In this document: positions 1 through 7,997 of the stretch, piece after piece
How the letters are laid out: each line of letters starts with the position of its first letter
How positions within the stretch are numbered: position 1 is the first letter of the stretch
Origin: Desulfobacterales bacterium
Lineage (GTDB): Bacteria > Desulfobacterota > Desulfobacteria > Desulfobacterales > JAUYIZ01
NCBI GenBank assembly: GCA_030688615.1
Contig: JAUYIZ010000008.1
Span: 1 to 49,841 of the forward strand
Direction of reading: 5' to 3'
Length of the DNA stretch: 49,841 nt
The notes under the pieces: generated by a model
The model's database searches: none
What the model was told of the DNA's origin: nothing
Seen by the model: the letters and a program-made list of their open reading frames with translations, nothing else
Made by a program: the position numbers and the translations under genes

Positions 1-1407
1 AACAACCTTTACAACACCCATTTTATTTTTTTAAAAAAGACCCATTTGAATCACCTGCTCGCTTCTCTTGCCTGGGGGCTGATAACGATTTCCCTGATGC
101 TGTTCATTTCCCTGAATGTCATCCGCTTGTTCAACCATCTCGCCGTTTCCGTCATGGTTACCGCCTCGGTCTTTTACCTGGTTTTCAGGTACGTAAAAGA
201 CCAGTTTTTCAATCTCGTCAAATCCATCGGCACCGCCTGCATGCTCAGCGGCCTTTTGCTTATCATCCATAACGATGTTTTTGTTTTATTTCAGCAGAAC
301 GTGCCGCTGATACTCTGGGCATCGCTTACGGCCGCCGCAACGATCCTGGCAGGCAGGTTTTTGATGGTCCATTTTTTCTTGAACAGGGTTTTCAAACGCC
401 GTTTCAGGCGCCAGCTGCTGATCGTTGGCTCAAACGATGAAGCCAAATCGATTCTTTCCCACATCGTGGCCTACAACGCGCCCTACTGGATTGCCGGCGT
501 GGTGGGCGAGTGCGGCATTCAGGCTTCCGCCAGTAAAGAATGCCTGGGCTCCATAGCGGATTTAGCGCGCATCGCGCAGCAGAACCGCACCGACGAACTT
601 ATCGTGACCAATGAGGATATGGACAAAAAAACGCTGATATCGCTGCTCGATTACTGCACATCCCAGGGAATGACCGTCTGGTTTCCGCCCAAAATGATGC
701 CGATCATCGATATCAAGCTGTACCCGGCCACGTTCTGCGGGCTTTCAATGATCCGGTTGTGCTCTCAGAAAAACAACTGGCTGTATGAAAAATGCAAGCA
801 TGCCATGGACGCCTTGCTGGCGCTCCCCCTGGCCGTAATGCTCTTGCCGATTTTTCTTCTGATCGGGTCAGCTGTTAAATTAAGTTCCAAAGGCCCCATC
901 TTCTACCGGGCCAGGGCAATCGGTAAAAACGGCAAAGAATTTATGCTCTACAAGTTCCGCACGATGGTGCTGAACAGCAGCCCGGACATCCATAAGCAAT
1001 ATGTCACCCGGTTGATCAACGGCGAAATTAAAAAATCAGAGACAAACGGCGCCCCTCTGAAAATCACCAACGATCCGAGAATAACACGCGTCGGCAAGAT
1101 TCTTAGAAAGCTCAGTTTAGATGAACTGCCGCAGTTTTTCAATGTTCTGAAAGGGGAAATGAGTCTGGTGGGACCCCGCCCTTGTCTTCCCTACGAATTC
1201 GATGTTTATAAAGACTGGCATAAAAAACGCACCGGCGTCCGCCCCGGCATTTCAGGGCTCTGGCAGGTGGTTGGAAGAAGCGAGGTAACTTTCGACGATA
1301 TGATACTGCTGGATCTGTATTATATCTACAATCGAAATCTCCTGATGGATGTGATGATTCTTTGCAAAACCGTCTTGGTTGTTATCAGAAGCCGGGGGGC
1401 CTATTAA
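1..1407 (+). CDS. Polyprenyl-phosphate sugar-1-phosphate transferase (WcaJ/CpsE-like), 5' end outside window
   Basis: Transfers a sugar-1-phosphate from a nucleotide sugar to undecaprenyl phosphate at the inner membrane, the first step of an exopolysaccharide or O-unit repeat (family knowledge). The frame is open to the left edge; a TTG at 46 gives 453 residues, but the start is probably upstream. The N-terminal half has several membrane helices, then a nucleotide-binding-like core ([13 protein letters not shown]). The C-terminal half is a bacterial sugar transferase domain, with a membrane helix followed by [49 protein letters not shown] and [10 protein letters not shown]. No other polysaccharide genes lie in the window, so the repeat unit is unknown. 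A good terminator follows. Confident in the family, not in the start. Confidence 0.88.
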   Translation, partial: NNLYNTHFIFLKKTHLNHLLASLAWGLITISLMLFISLNVIRLFNHLAVSVMVTASVFYLVFRYVKDQFFNLVKSIGTACMLSGLLLIIHNDVFVLFQQNVPLILWASLTAAATILAGRFLMVHFFLNRVFKRRFRRQLLIVGSNDEAKSILSHIVAYNAPYWIAGVVGECGIQASASKECLGSIADLARIAQQNRTDELIVTNEDMDKKTLISLLDYCTSQGMTVWFPPKMMPIIDIKLYPATFCGLSMIRLCSQKNNWLYEKCKHAMDALLALPLAVMLLPIFLLIGSAVKLSSKGPIFYRARAIGKNGKEFMLYKFRTMVLNSSPDIHKQYVTRLINGEIKKSETNGAPLKITNDPRITRVGKILRKLSLDELPQFFNVLKGEMSLVGPRPCLPYEFDVYKDWHKKRTGVRPGISGLWQVVGRSEVTFDDMILLDLYYIYNRNLLMDVMILCKTVLVVIRSRGAY

Positions 1408-1479
1408 GAAGATAACCTGAAAGCATTGCGCAGCGCCGGGGAGCGACCCGAGCGTGCGCGGGGATGATCCCAATATGAT

Positions 1480-1509
1480 GGCTGTATCTCAGGATACGGC
1501 TTTTTTTTT
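1480..1509 (+). terminator. Rho-independent terminator after the sugar transferase
   Basis: An 8-bp stem (GCTGTATC / GATACGGC, one G-U pair, 4-nt loop) is followed directly by nine T residues. It ends the plus-strand transcript just before the convergent RRM gene. Confidence 0.75.
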
Positions 1510-1789
1510 AATATGATCTTCTGCGCGGTTTACGAGATTTCTTTTTGCCGCCCGGGTCCGCCGGATTGACCTTGATATTTTTTCCGTTCATGAAATTTCC
1601 ATTCAAGGCCTTTATGGCCTGATCAGCTTCTGAATTACTCGGCATTTCCACAAAACCGAATCCCTTCGACTGGTCGGAAAAGTGGTCCTTAATTATTTTA
1701 ACGCTGTCAACTTTGCCGAATTCCGTGAACATGACTTTTAAGTCATCCTCTTTTACCCCGGGGGACAGATTGCCAACATATATATTCAT
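1508..1789 (-). CDS. Small RNA-binding protein with one RRM domain
   Basis: A 93-aa single-RRM protein of the kind common in cyanobacteria and Desulfobacterota, thought to bind RNA and often linked to cold or stress adaptation. RNP2 is IYVGNL (residues 3-8) and RNP1 is KGFGFVEM (42-49). After the RRM comes a short basic, Arg/Lys-rich tail (from about residue 80). I chose the ATG at 1789 because the RRM fold begins right there and an AGGA lies upstream; the longer open frame (to 1864) runs back into the terminator of the cold-shock gene. It lies downstream of, and on the same strand as, the cold-shock gene, separated by that terminator; read-through could co-express them. Confidence 0.88.
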   Translation of the reverse strand: MNIYVGNLSPGVKEDDLKVMFTEFGKVDSVKIIKDHFSDQSKGFGFVEMPSNSEADQAIKALNGNFMNGKNIKVNPADPGGKKKSRKPRRRSY

Positions 1790-1819
1790 ATATATTATAT
1801 CCTTTTCATAATGAGCTAT

Positions 1820-1862
1820 AAAAAAAAGAGGGCATTCCACTATCTTTGAAAGGAACGCCCTC
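1820..1862 (-). terminator. Rho-independent terminator of the cold-shock gene
   Basis: Read on the minus strand, an 11-bp stem (GAGGGCGTTCC / GGAATGCCCTC, one G-U pair) is followed by a run of eight T. It lies 20 bases after the cold-shock stop codon and partly upstream of the RRM start. Confidence 0.8.
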
Positions 1863-1881
1863 AATTTTCAGAAGCTGATTG

Positions 1882-2082
1882 TTACACTACAGTAACGTTT
1901 AGCGCTGCAAGGCCTTTTTGTCCCTGCTCCACATCAAACGTAACCCGGTCACCGTCATTGAGGGATTTAAAACCGGCTGCGTTGATTGCTGAATGATGCA
2001 CAAAAACATCCGGTCCGTCTTCTTGCTCAATAAATCCGAACCCTTTACTGTCGTTAAACCACTTAACAGTTCCATTGATCAT
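1882..2082 (-). CDS. Cold-shock protein, CspA family
   Basis: A 66-aa single cold-shock domain, the usual family length, that binds single-stranded RNA/DNA and acts as an RNA chaperone in the cytoplasm. RNP1 is KGFGFIEQ (about residues 13-20) and RNP2 is VFVHHSAI (26-33); the aromatic residues W9, F10, F15, F17 and F27 needed for base stacking are present. A strong AGGAGG lies 8 bases before the ATG. There is a leader of roughly 80-180 bases between this gene and the divergent arsenite pump, long enough for the structured 5' leader typical of csp mRNAs; I could not establish a specific thermosensor fold. A terminator follows. The pairing with an RRM protein suggests a small RNA-chaperone locus. 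Confidence 0.93.
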   Translation of the reverse strand: MINGTVKWFNDSKGFGFIEQEDGPDVFVHHSAINAAGFKSLNDGDRVTFDVEQGQKGLAALNVTVV

Positions 2083-2159
2083 AATAACATCCTCCTTTCT
2101 TAGATTTTTTCAACGTCTTGCACTGGAGGATGTCAAATGAATATGTCCTTCGCCTTCAG

Positions 2160-2188
2160 GATAAAACTGCCTTGCCCTATGCGGTCAA
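2160..2188 (-). promoter_or_regulatory. Possible promoter of the cold-shock gene
   Basis: On the minus strand TTGACC and TTTATC are separated by 17 bases, about 80 bases before the cold-shock start. The -10 box matches poorly, so this is tentative. Confidence 0.3.
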
Positions 2189-2261
2189 GACCTAATGAAT
2201 GCGTAAAAATAACCCTTCCTGAATGAAAAAGCAAGCTAATTATTTAAAAAAACAAAAAAAA

Positions 2262-2290
2262 TTTACACCCGAGTTCCAACGTGATATTTT
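2262..2290 (+). promoter_or_regulatory. Possible promoter of the arsenite pump gene
   Basis: TTTACA, 17 bases, TATTTT, ending 65 bases before the acr3 start, within the divergent csp/acr3 spacer. No ArsR gene or clear ArsR operator lies beside it. Confidence 0.4.
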
Positions 2291-2355
2291 GATCAACATC
2301 CAAAAAGATTTTCCGGCATGGGGATTTCAGATCATTATGGACGGGAGGGCATGTG

Positions 2356-3564
2356 ATGAGCAATGAAGCAGCATTGACAAATGACCGTAAAATGACCGGC
2401 GTTTTTGAGCGCTTTCTATCCGTCTGGGTCATCCTGTGCATCATCGCCGGGATCCTGCTGGGCAAAATAACACCCGGGGTGTCGCAGTATCTCGACGGCC
2501 TGGCCATCTACGTGAATGGCGCGCCGGTAGTATCCATCCCGATTGCCATATGCCTTTTTTTCATGATGTACCCCATCATGGTGAAAATCGACTTCGGGGA
2601 AGTCATTAAAGCGGGGAAAAGCGGCAAACCGGTATTTTTGACCCTGTTTATCAACTGGGCGGTCAAGCCGTTTACCATGTACGGCATCGCGGTGCTTTTC
2701 CTCGGGACCATTTTTTACGAATTGATCGGTCCGGCAGCCGTTGACCATGTGAAAATGCCTTTCGGGCTGGACCTGCCGGCCGGCGCCGCTCACGGGGCCG
2801 GCACCGTGGTGCTGGTGGACGGCATCAAGATGCTGCAGGTGCCCGTGTGGCGCAGCTACCTGGCCGGGTGCATTTTGCTCGGCATTGCACCGTGCACGGC
2901 CATGGTCCTGGTCTGGGGCTATCTTTCACGGGGCAATGACGGGCTCACCCTGGTGATGGTGGCCATCAATTCTCTGACGATGCTGCTGCTCTATGGATTG
3001 TTAGGGGGTTTTCTGCTGGGCGTCGGCCGCCTGCCCGTGCCCTGGCAGGCGCTGTTGCTTTCCATCGGGATCTATGTCGCGCTGCCGCTGGCTGCCGGGT
3101 ATCTTTCCCGCAAACTGATTATCTCCGCCAGAGGGGAGCGGTGGTTTAGAGAAAACTTCCTGCATGTGCTCACGCCCGTGACCATCATCGCCCTGCTGGT
3201 CACCCTGGTGCTGCTTTTTTCCTTTAAAGGCGAGGTCATCGTCAGCAATCCCCTGACCATCCTGTGGATCGCCATCCCGCTGTTCCTTCAGACCCTGCTC
3301 ATCTTCGGGCTCGGCTATCTTCTGGCGCGCCTGCTCAAGCTGCGCTACGCGGATGCGGCGCCGGCGGCCCTGATCGGCGCCTCCAATCATTTTGAAGTGG
3401 CCATCGCCACATCCACCATGCTCTTCGGGCTGTCATCGGGCGCCGCCCTGGCAACCGTGGTGGGCGTTTTGATCGAGGTGCCGGTGATGCTGCTGCTGGT
3501 TAAAATCTGCCTGAAGACTTCCCGCTGGTTTACGGCCGAAACGGACGGCGCAGTCCCGGAATAG
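2356..3564 (+). CDS. acr3: Arsenite efflux permease, ACR3 family
   Basis: A ten-helix inner-membrane carrier that extrudes As(III) (and perhaps Sb(III)) using the proton gradient. Family marks are [19 protein letters not shown] in the second helix, the conserved cysteine block [12 protein letters not shown] and the late [11 protein letters not shown] motif. An upstream in-frame GTG (2353) exists; the ATG at 2356 has better spacing (6) from GGAGGG. Unlike the textbook protein, about 35 extra residues, rich in Gly/Ala, lie just before the cysteine helix (roughly residues 95-130). There is no arsR, arsC or arsA next to it; the nearest ArsR-type gene is 24 kb away. The family assignment is firm; the substrate is assigned by homology only. 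Confidence 0.88.
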   Translation: MSNEAALTNDRKMTGVFERFLSVWVILCIIAGILLGKITPGVSQYLDGLAIYVNGAPVVSIPIAICLFFMMYPIMVKIDFGEVIKAGKSGKPVFLTLFINWAVKPFTMYGIAVLFLGTIFYELIGPAAVDHVKMPFGLDLPAGAAHGAGTVVLVDGIKMLQVPVWRSYLAGCILLGIAPCTAMVLVWGYLSRGNDGLTLVMVAINSLTMLLLYGLLGGFLLGVGRLPVPWQALLLSIGIYVALPLAAGYLSRKLIISARGERWFRENFLHVLTPVTIIALLVTLVLLFSFKGEVIVSNPLTILWIAIPLFLQTLLIFGLGYLLARLLKLRYADAAPAALIGASNHFEVAIATSTMLFGLSSGAALATVVGVLIEVPVMLLLVKICLKTSRWFTAETDGAVPE

Positions 3565-3626
3565 GGCCGGCATGCCGTGCCCGGCCCCCGCATTCCCGCA
3601 CCTCGCATTTGAATGCATTTGAATGC

Positions 3627-3655
3627 TTGACTTCCATTTTATTTGCTTATATATA
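3627..3655 (+). promoter_or_regulatory. Sigma-70-type promoter of the MFS gene
   Basis: TTGACT, exactly 17 bases, TATATA, 43 bases before the chosen start at 3698. A short direct repeat (GCATTTGAAT twice) sits just upstream. Confidence 0.55.
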
Positions 3656-3697
3656 TTTTTGGTTTTTATCTTTCAGGATAGCATAAAGGTCCGGCTC

Positions 3698-5104
3698 ATG
3701 CTTAAAGATGCCAACAGGATTCTTCTGTTCAATGCGCTGTTAGGAAATTTTCTTGCGGGAATCGCGGGAAGAATTTTTATGGTATCCCTGCCCACCATCG
3801 CCGAGGCGCTGCGCACCGACATTGCGGGTATTTCCTGGGCCCTGCTTTCATACCAGATCGTGAGTATCGGGCTGGTGCTTATTTTTGGAAGACTGGGGGA
3901 TATTTATGGAAGGGAAAAGATATACGGCACCGGGTATATCATCCTGACAACGGCCGCATTTTTTTGCGGGCTCTCCCAAAACATATACCAGCTCGTTGCC
4001 TTCCGCATCATGCAGGGAGCCGGTTCGGCCATGGTTCAATCTTCTTCCAGGGCGATTGCCTCCGACGCACTGCCGGAAAACCAGCTGGGCAAAGCGCAAG
4101 GATTGATGACGAGCGCTTTTCACACCGGTTTTTTTCTGGGCCCGACCATCGGCGGATTGATCATTGAATACACGCACTGGCGGGGCGTTTTTTTCTTTCT
4201 GGTGCCCATCGGGATTGCCGGCGCCTTTCTGACATTCAAAAATATGAAAAAGGCAGAAAAAGGCAAATCGCAGACCAAAGCAGTGGATTATCTGGGCGGC
4301 GCGCTGATCGTGCTGGTGGTAACCACTTTGACGTTTCTGCTCGACCGCCGCACGAATCAGGCACTGGGCGCAGGCTCCCAATACGTTCTCGGTTTCCTGT
4401 TCCTGTCGTCTCTTGCCGGATTCATCATACGGGAAAAAAATGTGATCAACCCCATCGTGGAATTATCCCTGTTCAAGATAAAATTGTTCACCTTGAGCAG
4501 TATCAGCCTTTTAATCCTGTCGGTGTCCCACGGGATGACCGGTTTTCTTATCCCGTTTTATCTGCAGGACATCCTGCACATTTCCCCTTCGTTTATGGGC
4601 CTGCTGTTCATGTCGGCGCCCATTTTCACCATTTCCCTGTCGCCCCTGAGCGGTTATCTGACGGACCGGACCGGATCAAGACTTCCGGCCACCCTCGGGG
4701 TCGTCGGAACCATTTTTTCCATTATGGTGGGAATGCTTCTAAGACCGGATTCTTACTGGATGATGCCCGCCCTGATGCTGGCACTGGGGGGGGTTGGGTC
4801 CGGTTTTTTCAACTCCGCCAACCATGCGGCCATGATCGGGTCCGTCCCCAAGGAATATAAGGGGTTTGCCAACGGCGCCCTTCAACTCATGTTTAACATG
4901 GGCCACCTGTTCGGAATTTCTCTGGGAAGTTTTTTGATGTCCCTGGCGTTTCAATTCCAGGCCGGAAACAGGGCCGCGTCCGGGATTACCACCCAGGACC
5001 CTTTAGCCTTTGTCGCTGCGCTGAACAGCACTTACACCGCCGCTATTTTCATCGCCGGCATCGCCCTGGTGTCTACGGTTTTACGCGGTCCGAAAAAAAC
5101 CTGA
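3698..5104 (+). CDS. MFS transporter, 14-helix DHA2 (EmrB/QacA-like) drug exporter
   Basis: A 468-aa proton-coupled exporter of the drug:H+ antiporter-2 type. The MFS motif A is visible as GRLGDIYGREKIY between helices 2 and 3, and the antiporter-like helix 5 as TGFFLGPTIGGLI. Length and hydrophobicity fit 14 helices. The start at 3698 follows AAAGGT at 7 bases; the open frame runs 25 codons further up but that stretch overlaps the promoter. It is a single-gene unit, convergent with the solute-binding protein gene. The substrate is unknown. It does not pair with an EmrA-type adaptor here. Confidence 0.85.
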   Translation: MLKDANRILLFNALLGNFLAGIAGRIFMVSLPTIAEALRTDIAGISWALLSYQIVSIGLVLIFGRLGDIYGREKIYGTGYIILTTAAFFCGLSQNIYQLVAFRIMQGAGSAMVQSSSRAIASDALPENQLGKAQGLMTSAFHTGFFLGPTIGGLIIEYTHWRGVFFFLVPIGIAGAFLTFKNMKKAEKGKSQTKAVDYLGGALIVLVVTTLTFLLDRRTNQALGAGSQYVLGFLFLSSLAGFIIREKNVINPIVELSLFKIKLFTLSSISLLILSVSHGMTGFLIPFYLQDILHISPSFMGLLFMSAPIFTISLSPLSGYLTDRTGSRLPATLGVVGTIFSIMVGMLLRPDSYWMMPALMLALGGVGSGFFNSANHAAMIGSVPKEYKGFANGALQLMFNMGHLFGISLGSFLMSLAFQFQAGNRAASGITTQDPLAFVAALNSTYTAAIFIAGIALVSTVLRGPKKT

Positions 5105-5131
5105 AGCGCCGCGGGGAATTTGCGCGCCGTT

Positions 5132-6205
5132 TTATTTTTTCTTCTTTTTTTGAACCACCGGAAAACCCATGGCATGAATAATGTCCGTAAGGATTGCATC
5201 CGCCTGGGCAGTGTGTTCCCATGAGGTGGCGGCAAGTTTCCGGCCCCTGAGAACCTTGTTGATGTCATTTCCTTCAAAAGCCGGGTGCCCGGAAAAATTC
5301 ACCTGATCCAGAAGGTTCTGGGCTTCCCGGCTACCGGTCCATGCCATGAACAAAACAGCCGCGTTGGGATTTTTGGCCTTCTCGGGAACAAAGATCATAT
5401 CCCCGACCGCCATTGGAACGGGCTCGGGAAATACGATACCGACGGATTTGGACCCGGCGAAAACCTTGAGCTCTTCAATGTGCGACCGGAATACCCCGCA
5501 AATCATCGCGTAGGCGCCCGCGTTGAGTTTGTTTGCGGACGTGGAGCGGCTCCCTTCGATTACCGGTTTGTTGGCTGCCCAGCGTCTGGCGTAGTCGAGG
5601 GTTTTTTCCCGTCCCCATGCGTCATCCTGGTATAATTGCTCCATGTGCCGCGGCCGGTGATTGACCGAGGTCATGCCTTTCCATTTTGGGTCTGTGCAGG
5701 TTTCCCAGGTAAAGGTTTGGGCGACTTCATCAGGAACCAGGTTCCGGTTATAGCCGATCCCGAAAATCTGCGTTCTCAGGGAGAGCCCGAGATTGTCCGG
5801 GTGAACTAAAAATTTGGGAATGCCCAATTTTTCCCAATCCAGATTGCGGGTTAATTTCGCAGAGGCAAGGACATCGGCCTCCGTGTCGCTTACCGTGGCG
5901 ACATCCCAGTTGGCGACGCCTGCGGCCAATTCGGCCAGAATTCTTTCCCGGTCCGAAGTCCCGCCGATGCGCTTAAACTTCACGTCCAGAAACGGATAGC
6001 GTTTTTGAAACGCCGCCATGTAGAGATCCCCGGTAGGCTTGCCGTATTCCTTGTTGCGCAGCGTTACGCCGATTTTCGCCGACCCTTCCTTTTTGGCGGC
6101 CTGGATGTAAGGATCGAGAGGATCTGAATGGGCGGCAAACGGTTGCACAGACAGAATCGCACCGCAAACTGTGAGAAAAAGCCAATTCTTTATCAGGTTG
6201 TTCAT
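5132..6205 (-). CDS. Orphan periplasmic solute-binding protein, Fe(III)/spermidine-like class
   Basis: A 357-aa secreted binding protein of an ABC uptake system (extracellular solute-binding family 1, FutA/AfuA-like). A signal peptide with a cleavage site near AAHS (about residue 27) precedes the mature part, which begins DPLDPYIQAAKKEG, typical of the class. Later marks are AELAAGVANWDVATVSD and PNAAVLFMAWTGSREAQ. SD AGGAG precedes the ATG. No permease or ATPase gene lies anywhere in the window, so the partners must be elsewhere, or it acts as a receptor. The protein ends in five lysines, unusual for a secreted binding protein. A consensus promoter drives it, divergent from UbiD1, so it may serve the same pathway as a carboxylate binder. 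Confidence 0.8.
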   Translation of the reverse strand: MNNLIKNWLFLTVCGAILSVQPFAAHSDPLDPYIQAAKKEGSAKIGVTLRNKEYGKPTGDLYMAAFQKRYPFLDVKFKRIGGTSDRERILAELAAGVANWDVATVSDTEADVLASAKLTRNLDWEKLGIPKFLVHPDNLGLSLRTQIFGIGYNRNLVPDEVAQTFTWETCTDPKWKGMTSVNHRPRHMEQLYQDDAWGREKTLDYARRWAANKPVIEGSRSTSANKLNAGAYAMICGVFRSHIEELKVFAGSKSVGIVFPEPVPMAVGDMIFVPEKAKNPNAAVLFMAWTGSREAQNLLDQVNFSGHPAFEGNDINKVLRGRKLAATSWEHTAQADAILTDIIHAMGFPVVQKKKKK

Positions 6206-6293
6206 GGGGTTCTCCTTTTGATGGTCAGGTTATTAGGCCTGCTGTTAAGACCAGATCCGCGGCCGGCAGATGGGCGCTGATTACAGTTAAAAA

Positions 6294-6322
6294 ATTATAT
6301 TAATTGCCTTACAGCATGTCAA
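6294..6322 (-). promoter_or_regulatory. Consensus sigma-70 promoter of the binding-protein gene
   Basis: On the minus strand TTGACA, exactly 17 bases, TATAAT: a full 12/12 consensus match. It lies about 90 bases before the start of the orphan solute-binding protein, so strong constitutive expression is expected unless repressed. Confidence 0.75.
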
Positions 6323-6475
6323 GTTAAAATAAGGCATCGTGGCATAACAACCTGGAAACCGAGCGGAAAACTCCGGGGCCGGCCCCGGGAAATGGTTTCC
6401 CTGCGGCGGTTTTTTTCTTGCTTGTGAAAACGCAATTTGGTATCACCCACATAAAAACCAAAGGAGATCCGAATC

Positions 6476-7918
6476 ATGTTTGACGACTTGAGAGAGTTTA
6501 TCAATAAAGCGGATGAATTAGGCTTGGTTGACCGGATCGACGGCGCGGAATGGGACCTGGAGATCGGCCGGATTTCCGAGTTGCAGCTGACCGTTCCGGA
6601 CGCGCCCATGCTCCTGTTTGACAGGATTAAAGGCTATCCGGCAGGTTTCCGGGTCCTGACCAATTTTCTGAATACGGAACGGCTCATCAATCTTACCCTG
6701 GGATTTCCCCTGGAAGCCAAAAGACTGGAGATCGTCAAAATCCTGCGGGATAAACTCCAAGGGGAAATACCGTTGATCCCGCCGATGGAAGTTGACACCG
6801 GTCCTGTCATGGAAAACATCCTCACCGGCGATGCGGTGGACCTTTTCAAGTTCCCGGTGCCCCGGTGGGCTGAACTGGACGGGGGCAGATTCATCGGCAC
6901 CGGCGACTCGGTGATCCAGAAAGATCCTGATAGCGGCTGGGTGAACATCGGCACCTACCGGGTGCAGGTCCACGACAAAACCACAGCCACCATATACATG
7001 TCTCCGGGAAAGCATGGAGACGTCATCCGGAGAAAGTTCTGGGACCGCGGGGAAAGCTGTCCCGTGGCGGTCGTTTGCGGCTGCGACCCCCTGATGTGGA
7101 GCGCCGGGTATTCCAACTCCCCCCTGGGGATCAGCGAACTGGATTTTGCAGGCGGGCTGAGGGGCAAACCGGTTGAAGTGCTCCGGAGCAGATTAACCGA
7201 TCTTCCCATCCCGGCCCGGGCTGAAATTATCCTGGAAGGCGAACTGCTGCCGCCCGGGGCCGACGACCGGTCTGAAGGGCCGTTTGGAGAGTACACGGGA
7301 CATTACGCCAGCGGCGCCAGGAATGAACCGGCCTTCAAGGTCAAGCGCATCCTGCACCGCAATGACCCGATCATTCTGGGGCATCCGCCGCAGGTGGGCA
7401 GATATAAACTGGAGGACAAGCTGTTTTCCAATTCGGCGGTTTTATGGAACCAGCTGGACCGGCGGGTTCCGGGCATCCAAGGCGTATGGTATTTCCATGA
7501 ATCCAACGGACCGAGCATGATCGCCATCTCGGTCAAGCAGATGTACGCCGGGCACGCCAAAACCGCAGGAACCTTTGCCGCCGGCTACCTGACCGAGGCG
7601 GAACCCTGCCGCTGGATCATCGTGGTGGATGACGACATCGACCCGTCCAACATCGCCGAAGTCCTCTGGGCCATGGGCCAGAGATGCGATCCGGCCACAG
7701 GCATTGACGTCATATCCGGTTTGTGTGCCTGCCCCCTCAGCCCGACCGCAACGCCGGAAATGAGACGCAGCAGAAATTACACGCACTCCCGGGCCATTTT
7801 GCTGGCCTGCAAACCGTATGAATGGATTGACGCATTTCCCCCGTCCATCAAGAGCAGTCCCGCGGTGATGAAAAAAGTTAAAGAAAAGTGGGGAAAAGTC
7901 CTCTACGGCCAGACATAG
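6476..7918 (+). CDS. UbiD-family prFMN-dependent decarboxylase/carboxylase (UbiD1)
   Basis: A 480-aa cytoplasmic enzyme that, in this family, reversibly (de)carboxylates aromatic or alpha,beta-unsaturated acids with prenylated FMN and Mn/K. The catalytic Arg-Glu-Glu set is intact: R162 in GTYRVQVHD, and E267/E272 in EGPFGEYTG (equivalent to R173, E277, E282 of Aspergillus Fdc1). Other marks are TGPVMENILTGDAVDLFKFP near 108-127 and VDDDIDPSN near the C-terminus. AGGAG lies 9 bases before the ATG. It is followed by a hydrolase and the degenerate UbiD2, likely in one operon. No ubiX (prFMN synthase) is in the window. The substrate is unknown; of the five paralogs it looks closest to UbiD3 (shared GTGD and GKHG blocks). 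Confidence 0.88.
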   Translation: MFDDLREFINKADELGLVDRIDGAEWDLEIGRISELQLTVPDAPMLLFDRIKGYPAGFRVLTNFLNTERLINLTLGFPLEAKRLEIVKILRDKLQGEIPLIPPMEVDTGPVMENILTGDAVDLFKFPVPRWAELDGGRFIGTGDSVIQKDPDSGWVNIGTYRVQVHDKTTATIYMSPGKHGDVIRRKFWDRGESCPVAVVCGCDPLMWSAGYSNSPLGISELDFAGGLRGKPVEVLRSRLTDLPIPARAEIILEGELLPPGADDRSEGPFGEYTGHYASGARNEPAFKVKRILHRNDPIILGHPPQVGRYKLEDKLFSNSAVLWNQLDRRVPGIQGVWYFHESNGPSMIAISVKQMYAGHAKTAGTFAAGYLTEAEPCRWIIVVDDDIDPSNIAEVLWAMGQRCDPATGIDVISGLCACPLSPTATPEMRRSRNYTHSRAILLACKPYEWIDAFPPSIKSSPAVMKKVKEKWGKVLYGQT

Positions 7919-7997
7919 GAGACAGGCAGCCCCTATGTCGCCTGAAACCCATGTTCCGCTGGCTGTTATCGAAGTCAACGCTTAGCCCCGGAGATGA

